Part shown: positions 33,901 to 44,243 of the stretch, one piece after another
Layout: every line of letters starts with the position of its first letter
Position numbering within the stretch: the first letter of the stretch is position 1
NCBI GenBank assembly: GCA_023014335.1
Contig: JAECYW010000016.1
Span: forward strand, 806,001-870,000
DNA: 64,000 nucleotides
Source of the DNA: Galerina marginata
Lineage: Eukaryota; Basidiomycota; Agaricomycetes; Agaricales; Galerinaceae
Reading direction: 5' to 3'
The notes under the pieces: model-generated
Told to the model about the DNA's origin: nothing
Databases searched by the model: none
Seen by the model: the letters and a program-made list of their open reading frames with translations, nothing else
Made by a program: the position numbers and the translations under genes

Positions 33901-35429
33901 CACCACTCCGCGTGGTGATTTCCGACTTTGAGGGTGTTCGAGGTAGACCATTCATCAGCTTCGGGCTTTCATGAGATGCAGATAGTGTGTTGAAAGGGTT
34001 ATATACATTATTTTAATAGATCTTAGATAGTTTACAAGGGGTATAATCACTAAGAACATCCTAAACTTTTAACTGATAGCTCCAATGCACGAACTCAAGA
34101 AGATTTCCTTCTCACTTTTCGTAGTTCCACATACCATTAGTATATACAAGGTATTTTCAAAGTGCTTCTTTCTTCTAGGGATATAAATGGGTTCTATGCT
34201 ACATATGTAAGTCTATCCTACCCAATCCCGCCTCTCGGATGTACTACAGAGTCCCCAAAGACGTTCGAAACGTCGACGAGCGATTGGCGTTCGCCCGGCC
34301 CGACTTGATCAACAGCCGATCAACATGGTTGATCTTGCTTTTCAGCACCAACCACCAATACCTCCCTGCCCACCCTCGCTCAGCACCTTGTCCCGCCTTT
34401 CAAGAACTCAAGAACTCTTTTGTAAGTAATTCAATTATTATTGTGTCTCGTTTCTAACCTTGATTCCGACCTATGGGGGTCCAACGAATCCAGCAACCGC
34501 GTAACCGTGTTGCGTGCCCCTCGCACCAAGCATGTGGGCCGGCGCTCTGGTTCTCGAGCTGTAGGCTGGGTAGAGGCGGTGGGCGTAGGAAGAATGGGGA
34601 AACCCTGAGGAGAGCCGGTCACCGTCCACCACCGGCGGACTTGAACGCCGCGAACACCTCGCAGGTCCGAGCGCCTCCACATACGTCGTTCACCCCACCC
34701 CGCTTCCCTCTCCAATTTGCAGAGTACGGACGCTGTCGAAGCGATGCACGCCGCGGTCTCAGCGCTTCTCCCGACACCCACCCATCACGAACCCAATCGC
34801 CTTCGTGACCGCCACCCAGCCACGTCCAACACGCGATCTCCCTCTCACGTCGCCCCCTTCCACACTCGGTGCAGGGGAGCGAGCGTCGAATACTCGCGCC
34901 CGGGAATTCCGCTCGCCCCCCTTACCACTCACTGTCCAACGCCACCGACGCCACTCAACTTGGGGAGCTCGACCACTCATCCCCAACACGTCCACCGCTC
35001 CAGCGCGTCTGCGATACCTGCACGAAGCCAACGCGGGCTGTGGAGAATAGGAGAACAGGGACCGTGATAGCAGAGGCAGGAACGGGAACGGTGGCAGCTG
35101 CATCTGCTGCTTCATCGGCGGGTCCAGGGGAAGGAGATGGATAGCGACAACGAGAGCAGCCTAATTGGCTATTTTTTTTATCGCCCCCTCGTCTTCGACC
35201 CCGTGCATGGGTGTACGTGCGGATCGAGTCCCCTGCGACTCGATCTTCTCGTTCCATTTCTTGCCTACCCCTCCAGACACAGGCAGAGAGACGACGAACT
35301 ACAGTGTTCGTCGTCTCGTGAAACTGCTTCGTTCTTCACCGCCGCACCACTCCTTTCCCTTTACATTTGGGTTCGGGTTCGGTGTTTAGATCGCGAATAC
35401 TTTGTATTTAGTTTATATATGTAGAAGAT
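33901..35429. other. Centre and right arm of element C
   Basis: The centre holds CACCACTCCGCGTGGTGATT at about 33900. The plus-strand exon 34239-34420 (MYYRVPKDVRNVDERLAFAR) ends at a GTAAGT donor and is conserved in B. Further right come the GCCCCTCGCACC...GGGCCGGCG motif and two hairpins, 35222-35245 (9-bp stem) and 35288-35317 (12-bp stem). At the homologous place B carries a different hairpin sequence. Confidence 0.5.
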
Positions 35430-36395
35430 GTCATAATAGATTTATTTGAGCCCACCACCTCTGTGATTCTGAGTAAAACTGACACTTGGGACTGCGTATT
35501 ACTGAGGGAACTTATATGTTTGACCACTACACAGTATGTAGGCTAATGTGTCTATCCAAGATGGTTTCTTAAATAAAATAGGTATCATTATGTTCAGATT
35601 TATCCACCTAGTTCAGCTGTGTCTACAGAAGTGAGGGGAGCAGTCATTTGAGCCCAATGGAGGGTAAAAACGGCTGGCTTTTGAGGCATTCTATTTTTAG
35701 AGATCGTCCGGCGGGGCTGCATATGAACGCCCATCGTTATACCCCTTCCCGTGCTCTTTTCGCAATAATATTTATATCATTAGATTCGCACTTTTAAGGA
35801 GATTACAACTATGCTTTAATTAATGAGGGGAAACAAAAATTAAAGGCAAAATACTGCGAAAACCGAATGAATCTATTTTTATCGTGCTGCTACAGGTACC
35901 GAAAAGGCGCGCTACGCGTCCGAAAATGGCACGAGGACCCCGGCGGGACTTCTGGCATCCGTTACATTTTTTTTACGCCCCATCCCGCCCCCCGGACGGG
36001 GTGACCAACATCCCAGATGGAATGTAGGTACCAATGCCGACCCCTAGGCGCTTTTTCCGCGCCAAAAAGCGCCCCCGATGACGAGCAGCAGCCAAAATTA
36101 CTGCCCATCAATATTTGCAGACCCTGCATGATTTATTCCCGCGCCTAAGCGCGCCCAAAAGCGCCCAAATGATGAGCAGCACCCTACAGACAGTGCCCGA
36201 CATCATGGGGAGCACTGGACAGTATGCCCGCCCTTCTAGGGTACAAAAATACGCATCCCCAGGATCCCCAGGCCTAGTATATGCAAAATGCATAGGGACT
36301 GCCTTTTGGCAGACACTGGGCAAACCCACTGTGGACGTATAACGTAGGTTAGGCAAGACACTGTGTTTCATATAAAAATATAGCAGTATAGGCTG
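35430..36395 (-). repeat. Right terminal inverted repeat of element C
   Basis: Inverse of the left repeat of C. It ends ...TATAGGCTG at 36395 before the AGCTGCA duplication. Its conserved segment 36110-36360 gives ORF shadows identical to those at 31524-31758. Confidence 0.75.
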
Positions 36396-36402
36396 AGCTG
36401 CA

Positions 36403-36995
36403 CACGAGCACCTCTCTTTATGCCCCTTCCCGTACACTTTTAGCAATAAAATTAATATCATTAGATTCGTATTTTGGAGGGCATCACTACTATGCATTAA
36501 TAAATGAGGGGAAACAACAATTGAAGGCAAAATACTGCGAAAACTGAAAAATCTATTTTTATTGTGTAAGCTACAGGTACCAAAAAGGCGCGCTATGCGT
36601 CCGAAAATGGCACGAGGACCCCGGCGGGAAACCGATGAACCGCGGGGCAACCGTTTCCGACGTGGCTATTTTTAGTTTATATTCCCGAATAGGTAACCTG
36701 GGAGTGGACGGACTTCTGGCATCCGTTACATTTTTTTTACGCCCCATCCCGCCCTCCCTACGGGGTGACCGACATCCCAGATGGGCTTTTTGCATGGGGC
36801 CCCATAGGATGGCGCTTTTTCCGCATCAAAAACCCCGCCCCCAACGTCGAGCTCGCTGCCACCCACCATGAGCAGCATTATATGGTATAAGTAGATCAAA
36901 CTGGTAACTACCAGAGTTGGTACCTACCCTGCCTGACTTATTCACCCTAACTGGTAACTACCAAGGTTGAATACTTCAGCCAGTCTATAGAGGTG
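36403..36995 (-). repeat. Right terminal repeat of element B (outer part) with an 83-bp insertion
   Basis: Inverse of the outer left end of B. Relative to every other copy of this repeat, about 83 bp (36630-36712) interrupt the sequence GGCGGGA/CTTCTGGC; the insert is bordered by GGA on both sides. The insert contains CTATTTTTAGTTTATATTCC and looks like a very small independent insertion. Confidence 0.7.
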
Positions 36996-37003
36996 AGGTC
37001 CTT
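36996..37003. repeat. Target-site duplication AGGTCCTT, right copy, of element B
   Basis: Exact match to 21472-21479. Confidence 0.85.
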
Positions 37004-37620
37004 GTATGCGTCTCTTCCTCAGCATCTCGCCCCTTGGGGACCCTCTTAAGCTACGACATTCCAACCTCGACTTTCAAGCACGGATAACGTTGGTCTGCAA
37101 TGACATTCAACATTCAGAAGAAACCAAGGCGGCGGAGGTACAGATGAGGAGGTACAGTTACTCAACAATATGGGCTTCGCCAAAGACCCGCTTGTATGCA
37201 CATTGCAGCTTGGTGGGTGCTTTCTATTCATCCTTTGAAAGCAGTACTAACTGTTATCCAGCAGGCCTCGCTTGTCGCTTGAAAGCTCATCAATTACATC
37301 CCAGCACTTGAAAGGCAAGCCTCTCTGCTGTTCGCTCTGGTACAACCAAGACACCAACCCCAGTTCCCCAGTGCTCGATATGGGCTTGGCTAGTCAGCCG
37401 ACGCCAGGACGAGGAGATAACAAAGTCAATATGATGATCCGCAAAACGATGTGTGTGTTTTAGCTGGCTGATGAGTGGAGGACTGGTGATTTATTTTTCT
37501 TAGGTCTTAGTCAAAGCCATGGACACCCTGGATTTAGGCTGTCTCCATTACACCCTGCCGCAGCTGGATGTCGTTTTCATAGTTGTCCCAGCACAACAAA
37601 AATGAGTCAATTCACAAAAC
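37004..37620. other. Gene-fragment-like sequence right of element B
   Basis: Short open pieces on the plus strand (37006-37311, 37272-37463) without recognisable domains. They continue the locus interrupted by element B. No gene is called. Confidence 0.35.
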
Positions 37621-37626
37621 TTAGAT

Positions 37627-37797
37627 GACTGATATTGGGATTGATTGGGAAATTGGAAGATTTTGGGGCAGGTCCTTGGAGGTACGGAGCCTGCTGTACC
37701 GCCCAGTCTTCCCGTAGACTCCGTAAGTTGATCTTTACTTGTTGCATCATTGTGGCCACGTTTCTCACTGTGATCGCAGATGATCGCATTGAGGCCT
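37627..37797 (+). repeat. 171-bp direct repeat, left copy
   Basis: It matches 48584-48754 in the same orientation with about 85-90 percent identity by eye (GACTGATATTGGGATTGATT at the start, GTTTCTCACTGTGAT near the end). The pair brackets the GATA-factor pseudogene. Each copy contains a GTAAGT donor and a CGCAG/TGCAG acceptor, so it may derive from an intron-containing gene. Confidence 0.8.
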
Positions 37798-37799
37798 AG

Positions 37800-38079
37800 C
37801 AGGAAACAAACCGGTTCGAGTCAGACACTGCAGTTTAATCGGTATTTGGGTTGAGATATCGAGTCAGATGTGCGTCTCTGCAAGACAAATAGAAGGAAGA
37901 AGAGACAGGGACTAGGACCAAATCTTGGTGCTCTGTGGAATTTGAAAATATATGGGTATTTGCAACGTGCATCAAGGCAAAAAAGCCGATTTGGTTCAGA
38001 CTGTCACTGCTTCTGCCTAAAACCCATCATCATCCCTTTCTCTCTCTTTCCTTGATCTCCTTCTCATTTCTCTCTCTCG
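37800..38079. other. Short stretch without supported gene
   Basis: Pyrimidine-rich toward its end (CTCTCTCTTTCC), compatible with a former promoter or leader of the following pseudogene. Nothing else seen. Confidence 0.35.
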
Positions 38080-39115
38080 TCCCTCTGCTGCTAAATGCCC
38101 TCTATCCTCAATCTCAAGTTATGGAAACAAGTCTTTTGTCACGTTCAACAACCTCAATGATACAGAATCTCTAACCAAGACCTAGAAGGTACTTGCTTTT
38201 GTCTATTGTTGTCTTATCTCCATCGTTGACCTCTTTGTCCAGGTCTGTACCAAGGTCGCCAGCTACCTCAAACAAGGCCAAAGACTGGAGAACTTGAGTT
38301 GGAGGTTATGGCATCTCCAGAACCTCATGGTCGACACCGACAATGCATGATCCAAACATGAATTCAAGAAGCTCAGCAAGTGCATGGGGGACAAGCTCGA
38401 CAAGGATGAAGGCCGGTATGTCGTTAAGCTCCCTCCGTAACCCTTGACCCTAGTAACCCATTGATCTCTCAAAGGAGCATCGAGGAGCTCGAAGCCCCCA
38501 ACTTTAAACGCAATCACTCCACCGACATGATTAGACAGCAAGCTGTTGAAAAAGAGCGCAACCACAAGGCCAAAATGCTCAGCCCGGGACCATCAAACGC
38601 ATGCAATTCACCTTCAGCGTTGATAAACCCTCTCAACCAGCCTCTGCCACCCTCGTCAAGAAGCCTGACAAGAAGCCTTCTGCCAAGTTTACCAAGCAAA
38701 CTTGTGCCCGAGCCCAAATGGACTGCGAGGACACCGTCACGGCTGACACCGAACCAGAGGACTCAATAGACACTGCCGCCACTTCTGCATTGTTGCAGCC
38801 CCTCTATTTCCCTGGTCTCTTTGATAACAATTTTGGCCCCTCTGCATTGCTTTTTGCTACTCCCACTTTAACAAACCGAATGAATTACAGCGAAAATAAC
38901 GACCAGTTCAGCATCTCGCGCCCCACTATTGAGCTTCCTCTCAATGATCTCTTATTTAATGACAACACCTCCAACAACATCACCTCCCACTCCGACTGGT
39001 CCTCAGCTATCGCCGAAGCCACATCCAGTGCCATCAATGCTGGTATCTCTGCCAAAAATTCCGAATCTTCTGACAACTCCTCACACCAAGACGTGGTTAT
39101 GGCTTCCTCCAGTAG
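38080..39115 (+). pseudogene. N-terminal part of a GATA-factor-type gene (DUF1752-like region), degraded
   Basis: The frame reads YGNKSFVTFNNLNDTESLTK, then after an intron VCTKVASYLKQGQRLENLSW and RLWHLQNLMVD, then after another intron SIEELEAPNFKRNHSTDMIR. The central block resembles the DUF1752 region found in fungal nitrogen-type GATA regulators and relatives. There are in-frame stops: TAG where TGG is expected (about 38191) and a TGA after DTDNA (about 38349). The frame then continues with a Ser/Asn-rich segment up to the insertion of element A2 at 39116. The gene seems to resume at 47400, where the GATA fingers are. It is non-functional as it stands. Confidence 0.7.
39109..39115. repeat. 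Target-site duplication CCAGTAG, left copy, of element A2
   Basis: CCAGTAG precedes the CACCT end of A2 and recurs at 47400-47406 after its CAGCC end. Confidence 0.88.
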
Positions 39116-39346
39116 CACCTGTATAAGCTGGTAACATATATCAACTTAGGGAAACTGCCCAACAGTCTGATACAGATTTAACGGCAGATTGCCCAAGGCC
39201 TTTTGGCCTACAAATGCCCTGTAAGAGCTCTGAGGGCTCGGGGAGCCCGGGCATAGGTAAAAAAAAATGTTTTGGGTGCTGCTCGTCGTAGGACGCGCTT
39301 CTCAGGGTCGGGAAAGCGCCCATAGGCTTATATTTAGGTGTAGATG

Positions 39347-39385
39347 TGGGGACCGGCAACGCCTGTGAAGAAATCGTGATGTTTG
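39347..39385 (+). repeat. Left TIR (39 bp) of the 1.7-kb element
   Basis: Perfect inverse of 41005-41043, after which the ends diverge (TCCTTTGTTTG versus GCTCTGTTTG). Confidence 0.85.
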
Positions 39386-40034
39386 TCCTTTGTTTGTCCC
39401 TGATACACGCCGGTTCCTCAAATCGATCACTTTTATTTCAATTACTCTGAGCTTCCACATCAGCCAAAAAATCCGCTAAAATCTTTAGAATGCGCAGAAT
39501 GTGTCTGACATTAGTTTCGTTTGCGCAAATTTTTATTATTTGATCTCTTCCTGAAGTAACGAAAAAAACGGTCAAAATTTTGCATTTTGCGGTGGTGAAA
39601 CGGAAAGAAAAACAAATTTTGTTCAAATGAAATGTTTTCCAGACATATTTTGTATATGATGGTGAAGAAATCTTTGAGGGATCAAGGGAGGGGGACTCAA
39701 ACAAATCTCGGCCATGGCCCTGTCATCTGGCTGTCAACCATCAGTGATCCGTTGAAATCGATCAGTAAGTGCCTCTCGGAATTCGTCCAACTTGCCCGGC
39801 TTCATCTCTCGTTCCACTGGATCGTGAATTAGGCGCATACCACCAATGACCCCAACGAATTTTCTCTTGGATCTTAACGCATTAGCGCGCATTTTCACCC
39901 CAATGGCACCGCATCTGGGTTTTTGAACGGGACTCGGGTAGAAAGAAACAACACCGAGATGTTTATCGACAAACATTGTAATCATTAAGACCAGGTTTAT
40001 GTCATTCGGCAAGTTCGGATCGAAAATGCAAGTG

Positions 40035-40531
40035 GGACGCAGGCTGCATTTCGAGAACACTTGCTTGAATCTCAGCGGGAGCGAGCATTGACAACACGGA
40101 CCAAACTTCAGGCTTCCGAGGAAAAGAAGAAGGCCAAAATCGTGCGACTCACCACGGTCAGACTCATTGTGGATCGCGTCAAGGTCATTAAAATGACAGT
40201 TGCCGAGCTCAATGACCAGCTCAGCATCACAGAAAGTTTCTCAACGACGAAGTTCTCCTCAAAGTACTGCAAAAGGATCTCAAATCCAAGTTCTTCAAGC
40301 TTACTGTGGTTCTAGCTGCGATTAGCCAGAATGAGGAGTAAGTTTTCTATATTTTTACTCTTCCTGTATCTCATAACTCACGGGAAAATTGTCGCATTGC
40401 GGGCACTGGTCGAAAATACGCAACAATCTGATGCGAACACAGAAGTTTTGGACGAATTGGATGAGAGTCCACCTTTCATCAACGAAGATGAAGATGAAAA
40501 CGGGGAAGAAGAGAATAAATACGATGACTAG
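40035..40531 (+). pseudogene. Captured gene fragment with basic coiled-coil and acidic tail, frameshifted
   Basis: The plus-strand frame reads FREHLLESQRERALTTRTKL, then a Lys/Glu-rich stretch, VDRVKVIKMTVAELNDQL, then after a one-base frame change near 40226 HHRKFLNDEVLLKVLQKDLK and FFKLTVVLAAISQNEE. An apparent intron follows, then ALRALVENTQQSDANTEV and an acidic tail. This looks like a spliced cellular gene (helical, DNA- or RNA-binding-like charge pattern), not a transposase. I recall similar proteins of unknown function in mushrooms. The frameshift makes it a pseudogene inside the mobile element. Confidence 0.5.
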
Positions 40532-41004
40532 AATGTCCATTACTACGCTAAATACCTTTACCAATTGTTCTTACCTTTTTTTCCATTAGTTTGACCAGAA
40601 ACAACTGGTTTTTCGGTGTTGTCCCTCAAGCTTGAATGTGGCATATGTTCTGCATCGAATTTAAACTTAAGACCATTCTCAATTCCCTTCAAAATGAGGA
40701 TTTGAGTTCAAGGGCATTTTTAAGGCTCCAAATTAAAATTTCGGGATGAAAGGTTGTCTCCTTGATTTTTAGCGCCCAATGCGAGATGATAGACTTTTGA
40801 CGACCGACCTGACTTTGTAAACGGCCTCATTTTAACATTCAACAAAGAAATAAATGTTACTTAGATAAGTAAAGGTAATGTATGGTACTTTCTATCTACG
40901 TCTAGATACTTTATTTTACGTTAGATGTGACGGGAGCAGCTGAATTCGCCTGGAACGAAGAAGAACCGACGAAAGGAAGAGTTTGAGGGAAATCCAAACA
41001 GAGC

Positions 41005-41043
41005 CAAACATCACGATTTCTTCACAGGCGTTGCCGGTCCCCA
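41005..41043 (-). repeat. Right TIR (39 bp) of the 1.7-kb element
   Basis: Perfect inverse of 39347-39385, followed by the GTAGATG duplication. Confidence 0.85.
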
Positions 41044-41900
41044 GTAGATGCCATCTGGGATGTTTTTACGCGTCCAGGTGCCGCCCGTCGCGTCAAAATG
41101 AATCCGACAACGGGTCCCATGAGTCCCGCCACGCCAAATCCGGATATTGGGCTATTTCGGGACGACGCGTCAAATCCATCAAAACCGGATAAATTTAGAA
41201 ACACGCAACACACGCGTCATTTCGGTTCCTGGCTCCCTCGGAACAGGTGGATATATTAATAGCGCAATTGATGCGATCATTCGCGAACTCCGAATTGGCT
41301 GCTGGGGATCATTTGGCGCATTGCATGCCCCTCCCGTTAGAATTTTGCAATATTAAATATATATATATGATCTAGAGAGCTTTACAAATCTAACAGTGTT
41401 CTTTTTATGCCGAAATTCGGACGGGAAGGGATGGATGCGCGTCCATCCATTTGGATGACGCTCGGCGTCATTTAGCACGTTGCGATAAAAATAGATTGCA
41501 TTTGTTCGCAAATTCTCCGTCCGTTTTTGGGGGTATATCGCCTTCATTTCTTTCGTCCCCTCTAATTTAAATGTGTATTTATAATCTCCTGATTAATACA
41601 AACCTAATGATATAATTTTTACCACCAAAAGTGACCGGGAAGTCATAGGAAGGCCTTCGATAGTGGATGCTCCTACGAAATATTGCTAAAAATAGATTTC
41701 ACTCAATTCTCTCCCTCTTTTCGCTCTCCCCAATGCTCAATATGCCCTTCCCTCCATATTCATGTGTATAGCTGTAATCTACTGATAAATGCGAGTCCAA
41801 CAGTACCAATTTTGTTGATAAATCATTCCCACAAGCCTTACAATTTTTGCAATCTTCTCAGTGGATGCTCTTTCTTAATTAAAATACTGTATATATTCAA

Positions 41901-43222
41901 TTTTATTCTTTACTACGCAATACAATGCTCTATGAAATATATGTATGTGGAACGGGGAGGAGGAAAGGTGGTGGAGAGGTGGTAAGCGGGCCAGAGGGGA
42001 AAAGGTGGTAGGTGGGTCGGAGGGAGGTGAACGCCAGCGGGCGAGTAAGTAGCAGCGGTGGACTGGCTGACTTCCCGAGCAAGCGGCGGCAGCGGACGTG
42101 GCGAAGGCCTTGCCCTGGTGTTCTACCCAAGCTGTCCAGCTCGTCGTCGAGATGACAAAGTGGGTGTCGTCGCGGGTTGCTGGTCTGCAGCAGATGTGGC
42201 AGGGGGGACGAGCAGCGATGCTCCTCGTGCCTTGGTACCACCGGAGCCCACAGTAGATGACGACGACCACGCCGTCGCCGTTCGTGCTGTCGCCGCCTCA
42301 CCCACGCACGTCCGTCCTCGTAGTTCATGACGCAGAGCGGGTGCCATCGGTGGTAGGCGGTCGCGGTCTTCGTTCGTCTGCTGCGCCGACTTAGCCTACG
42401 GGGCCCTACCAGCAACAGCGCGCAGCTGCTGCTCCGATGCTGGTGCTGGTGCTGCGAAGGTCGACGTCCCCGCCACCGCTCTCGTCATCGCGGCAAGGCC
42501 GTCTCCCACATCACAGCCCACTTGTGGCGTAAACCACAAGTCAGGAGATGGGGAAAGGGGGTGCCGATGGCAACACGAAGATTGGGGTGGTGGATAGGCC
42601 ACGTTTGCGTGATGGCCTCGACCCACGGCACGGCATGGGGGCGATTTGACAACGTAGGCGACGTCGGGAGTGGCGTTGGCGGTCGTAGAGGAGGGAGGAT
42701 GAGGGGCGAGGGAACGGACGGGCGAGCTAGTAGACGAAGCAACGGCGGTGGCGGCTGCGACGGATGGGCGGTGGCAGATCCTCACAAGAGGTGACGACGT
42801 TATCGTCGTCGTACCTGTGGGGGAATGGTGGAGGTGGAGGTATGGAGAGGATAAGAAAGCAGTTCGAGTCTCGCGACTCGAACCGCTACGTACCGTGCGG
42901 GTCTCCCTTTTCAAGGGCCTCCCCTCGTGTCTCTAATCCCTCCTTGACTTCCTGCCTCAGCCCTCGGTCGTTGGAACCGATCGTCTTCGTTTCGAGTTGC
43001 CGTCGTGTTCATTACCGGCCTACATCCCTTCGCAGGGGAGAGGCACACGGCGCGTGGTGGGTGATGACTGACCCTCCAGTTGGCCAGTGGTATCCCCGGG
43101 CTCGAGGATTCGCTGCTGGCCAGAGCTGGGGAAGCGGAAGGAGGGGTGGTGCCACGGTGTAAGGAGCGAGGGGGAAGCGGGAGGTAAGATCAACGAAGTT
43201 CGAACTTCGTTGATCAACTCCA
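41901..43222. other. Arm of A2 (counterpart of the right arm of A1)
   Basis: GC-rich interior with CAGCAG clusters, a GACGACG-TTATC-GTCGTC-type palindrome at about 42795, a hairpin at 42862-42883 and the motif CGGGTCTCCCTTTTCAAGGG after it. It also has GGCCTACATCCCTTCGCAGG at about 43018 and a perfect 28-bp palindrome at 43188-43215. ORFs here have no recognisable domain. Confidence 0.5.
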
Positions 43223-44235
43223 GGTTTACCGCCCATAGTGCTGGGTATGTTATCTGCCCGGCAAAGTCCGCACTGGCCTTCCTAGAAATATTGTTCGGCG
43301 TCTCCTGGACGCAAATATTGCTCTTTCATTAAGAAAACTCACAGATGTGTAGGCCTTTATATTTAAATAAAAACTGTCTCTTCAGAAAGCTTTATTGTAG
43401 TCTCAACGGAGAGCGAAAAATCAAAATGTTATCTGCCATCAGCCAAAATGATCTTCAAATGGCAGATAACATTGGTTCAAGTTGACTACTCTCCTGGGTT
43501 CAGTTTTTTATGTTAAGCTACGAAATTTGACAGATAGATTTAAATTTTAATGCGCCTTAGAACTGTCTGTTTACATTTTTTTTGTTGCAGCTGGAAACAT
43601 AGTGAAACGGGTCAATGTTATCGTCCAAATGCCTGCCAAAGTCTCAAGTAGGGTCTCACACTGTAATCCTACTCTCCTGAGCTCAAAAATGGTTCTGAGA
43701 GTCTAGAATTTTGCGAGGATGTAGTATTACCTTTAACCCTAATTTTTGTCTCTTTAGAATTTTTAAATTTCAATTCTGGGTGCTACAAAATCTCGAAATG
43801 TTATCTGCCATGGCCAATGTTATCTGCCATTACCGGATTTGGCGTGCATGTTATCTGCCATTCTCTCGTCGACAACCTGTCCTTGTCCTGTTCCTCAATA
43901 TGTTTTCCTTTTTCTGGCTGAATAGATGGTATATATTCACACACAGAACATTGCTATTTTTTTTCAGGGCCTCAAGTATTATGGTTAGAGCCGTAGATCA
44001 AAATCCGTCGGTTAAGCAGCTTCATGAGGCCCGGTTTCAAGATTGTACGCGCAAAGCGCGCTAGAAAAAATCACTAAAAATCAGAAATTTGCATCGAATA
44101 ATACTGTGTACTTCTGCTGTCTGTAAGTTGAAAAAAATCGAAAGATTGTTTTGATTTTATTGAAATCCCCCTCCTTTCCCTCTCCTTTTTCGCTTTTTTC
44201 CTCTTTCGGATACCCAGTACTATGGGGGGAGAACC
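43223..44235. mobile_element. 1,013-bp TIR element inserted in A2, 8-bp duplication CAACTCCA
   Basis: The left end begins GGTTTACCGCCCATAGTG and the right end, read inward, GGTTCTCCCCCCATAGTA, then CTGGGTAT in both (26-bp TIR with four mismatches). CAACTCCA stands at 43215-43222 and 44236-44243. A1 lacks this segment. The interior repeats TGTTATCTGCC at least five times in direct and inverse orientation (43245, about 43425, about 43458 inverse, 43800, about 43818, about 43849), as subterminal transposase-binding repeats do. An 8-bp duplication suits hAT- or KDZ-type elements. No coding region was recognised. Confidence 0.82.
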
Positions 44236-44243
44236 CAACTCCA

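Larger units (their letters stand above)
31471..36395. mobile_element. Element C: 4,925-bp KDZ-ended fold-back DNA element inside B, inverted copy of B
   Basis: The left end reads inward CACCTTATGCAGGCAGTATT and the right end reads inward CAGCCTATACTGCTATATTT. It is flanked by AGCTGCA. Its sequence follows element B in reverse order: 33450-34460 equals the inverse of 23500-24500, and 34480-34900 the inverse of 23000-23480. Terminal repeats of about 0.9 kb are inverse to each other (31471-32380 and 36395-35430). It sits in the terminal repeat of B. No transposase is seen. Confidence 0.85.
21480..36995. mobile_element. Element B: KDZ-ended, fold-back type DNA element without recognisable transposase, hosting A1 and C
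   Basis: The left end reads inward CAGCCTTGTAAGCTATATTC and the right end reads inward CACCTCTATAGACTGG. It is flanked by AGGTCCTT. Own sequence: 21480-24509, 30176-31470 and 36403-36995, together 4,918 bp; the rest is A1 and C with their duplications. Its own sequence matches element C (4,925 bp) in inverse orientation (for example 23500-24500 against 33450-34460). Terminal repeats occupy about 21480-22200 and 36995-36403 continuing at 31470-31200. The interior has GC-rich hairpin-bearing arms, CAG clusters and short spliced ORFs. No KDZ catalytic motif was found. It is presumably moved in trans by a KDZ transposase such as that at 9436-13188. Confidence 0.8.
39347..41043. mobile_element. 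1,697-bp TIR element inserted in A2, with 39-bp perfect TIRs
   Basis: Both ends begin TGGGGACCGGCAACGCCTGT and stay identical for about 39 bp. GTAGATG is duplicated on either side (39340-39346 and 41044-41050). The removed sequence joins GTGTAGATG to CCATCTGGG exactly as in A1. The interior shows no transposase motif but holds a gene fragment at about 40035-40531. This is a non-autonomous element, superfamily not certain; a 7-bp duplication and GGGG-rich ends are compatible with hAT-like or KDZ-like elements but prove neither. Confidence 0.85.
39116..41900 (+). repeat. Left terminal inverted repeat of A2 (interrupted by a 1.7-kb insertion)
   Basis: Sequence 39116-39346 and 41044-41900 together match the A1 ends. 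The TATA-like boxes are at about 41484 (TAAAAATAGATT) and about 41687 (TAAAAATAGATT). Confidence 0.75.
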
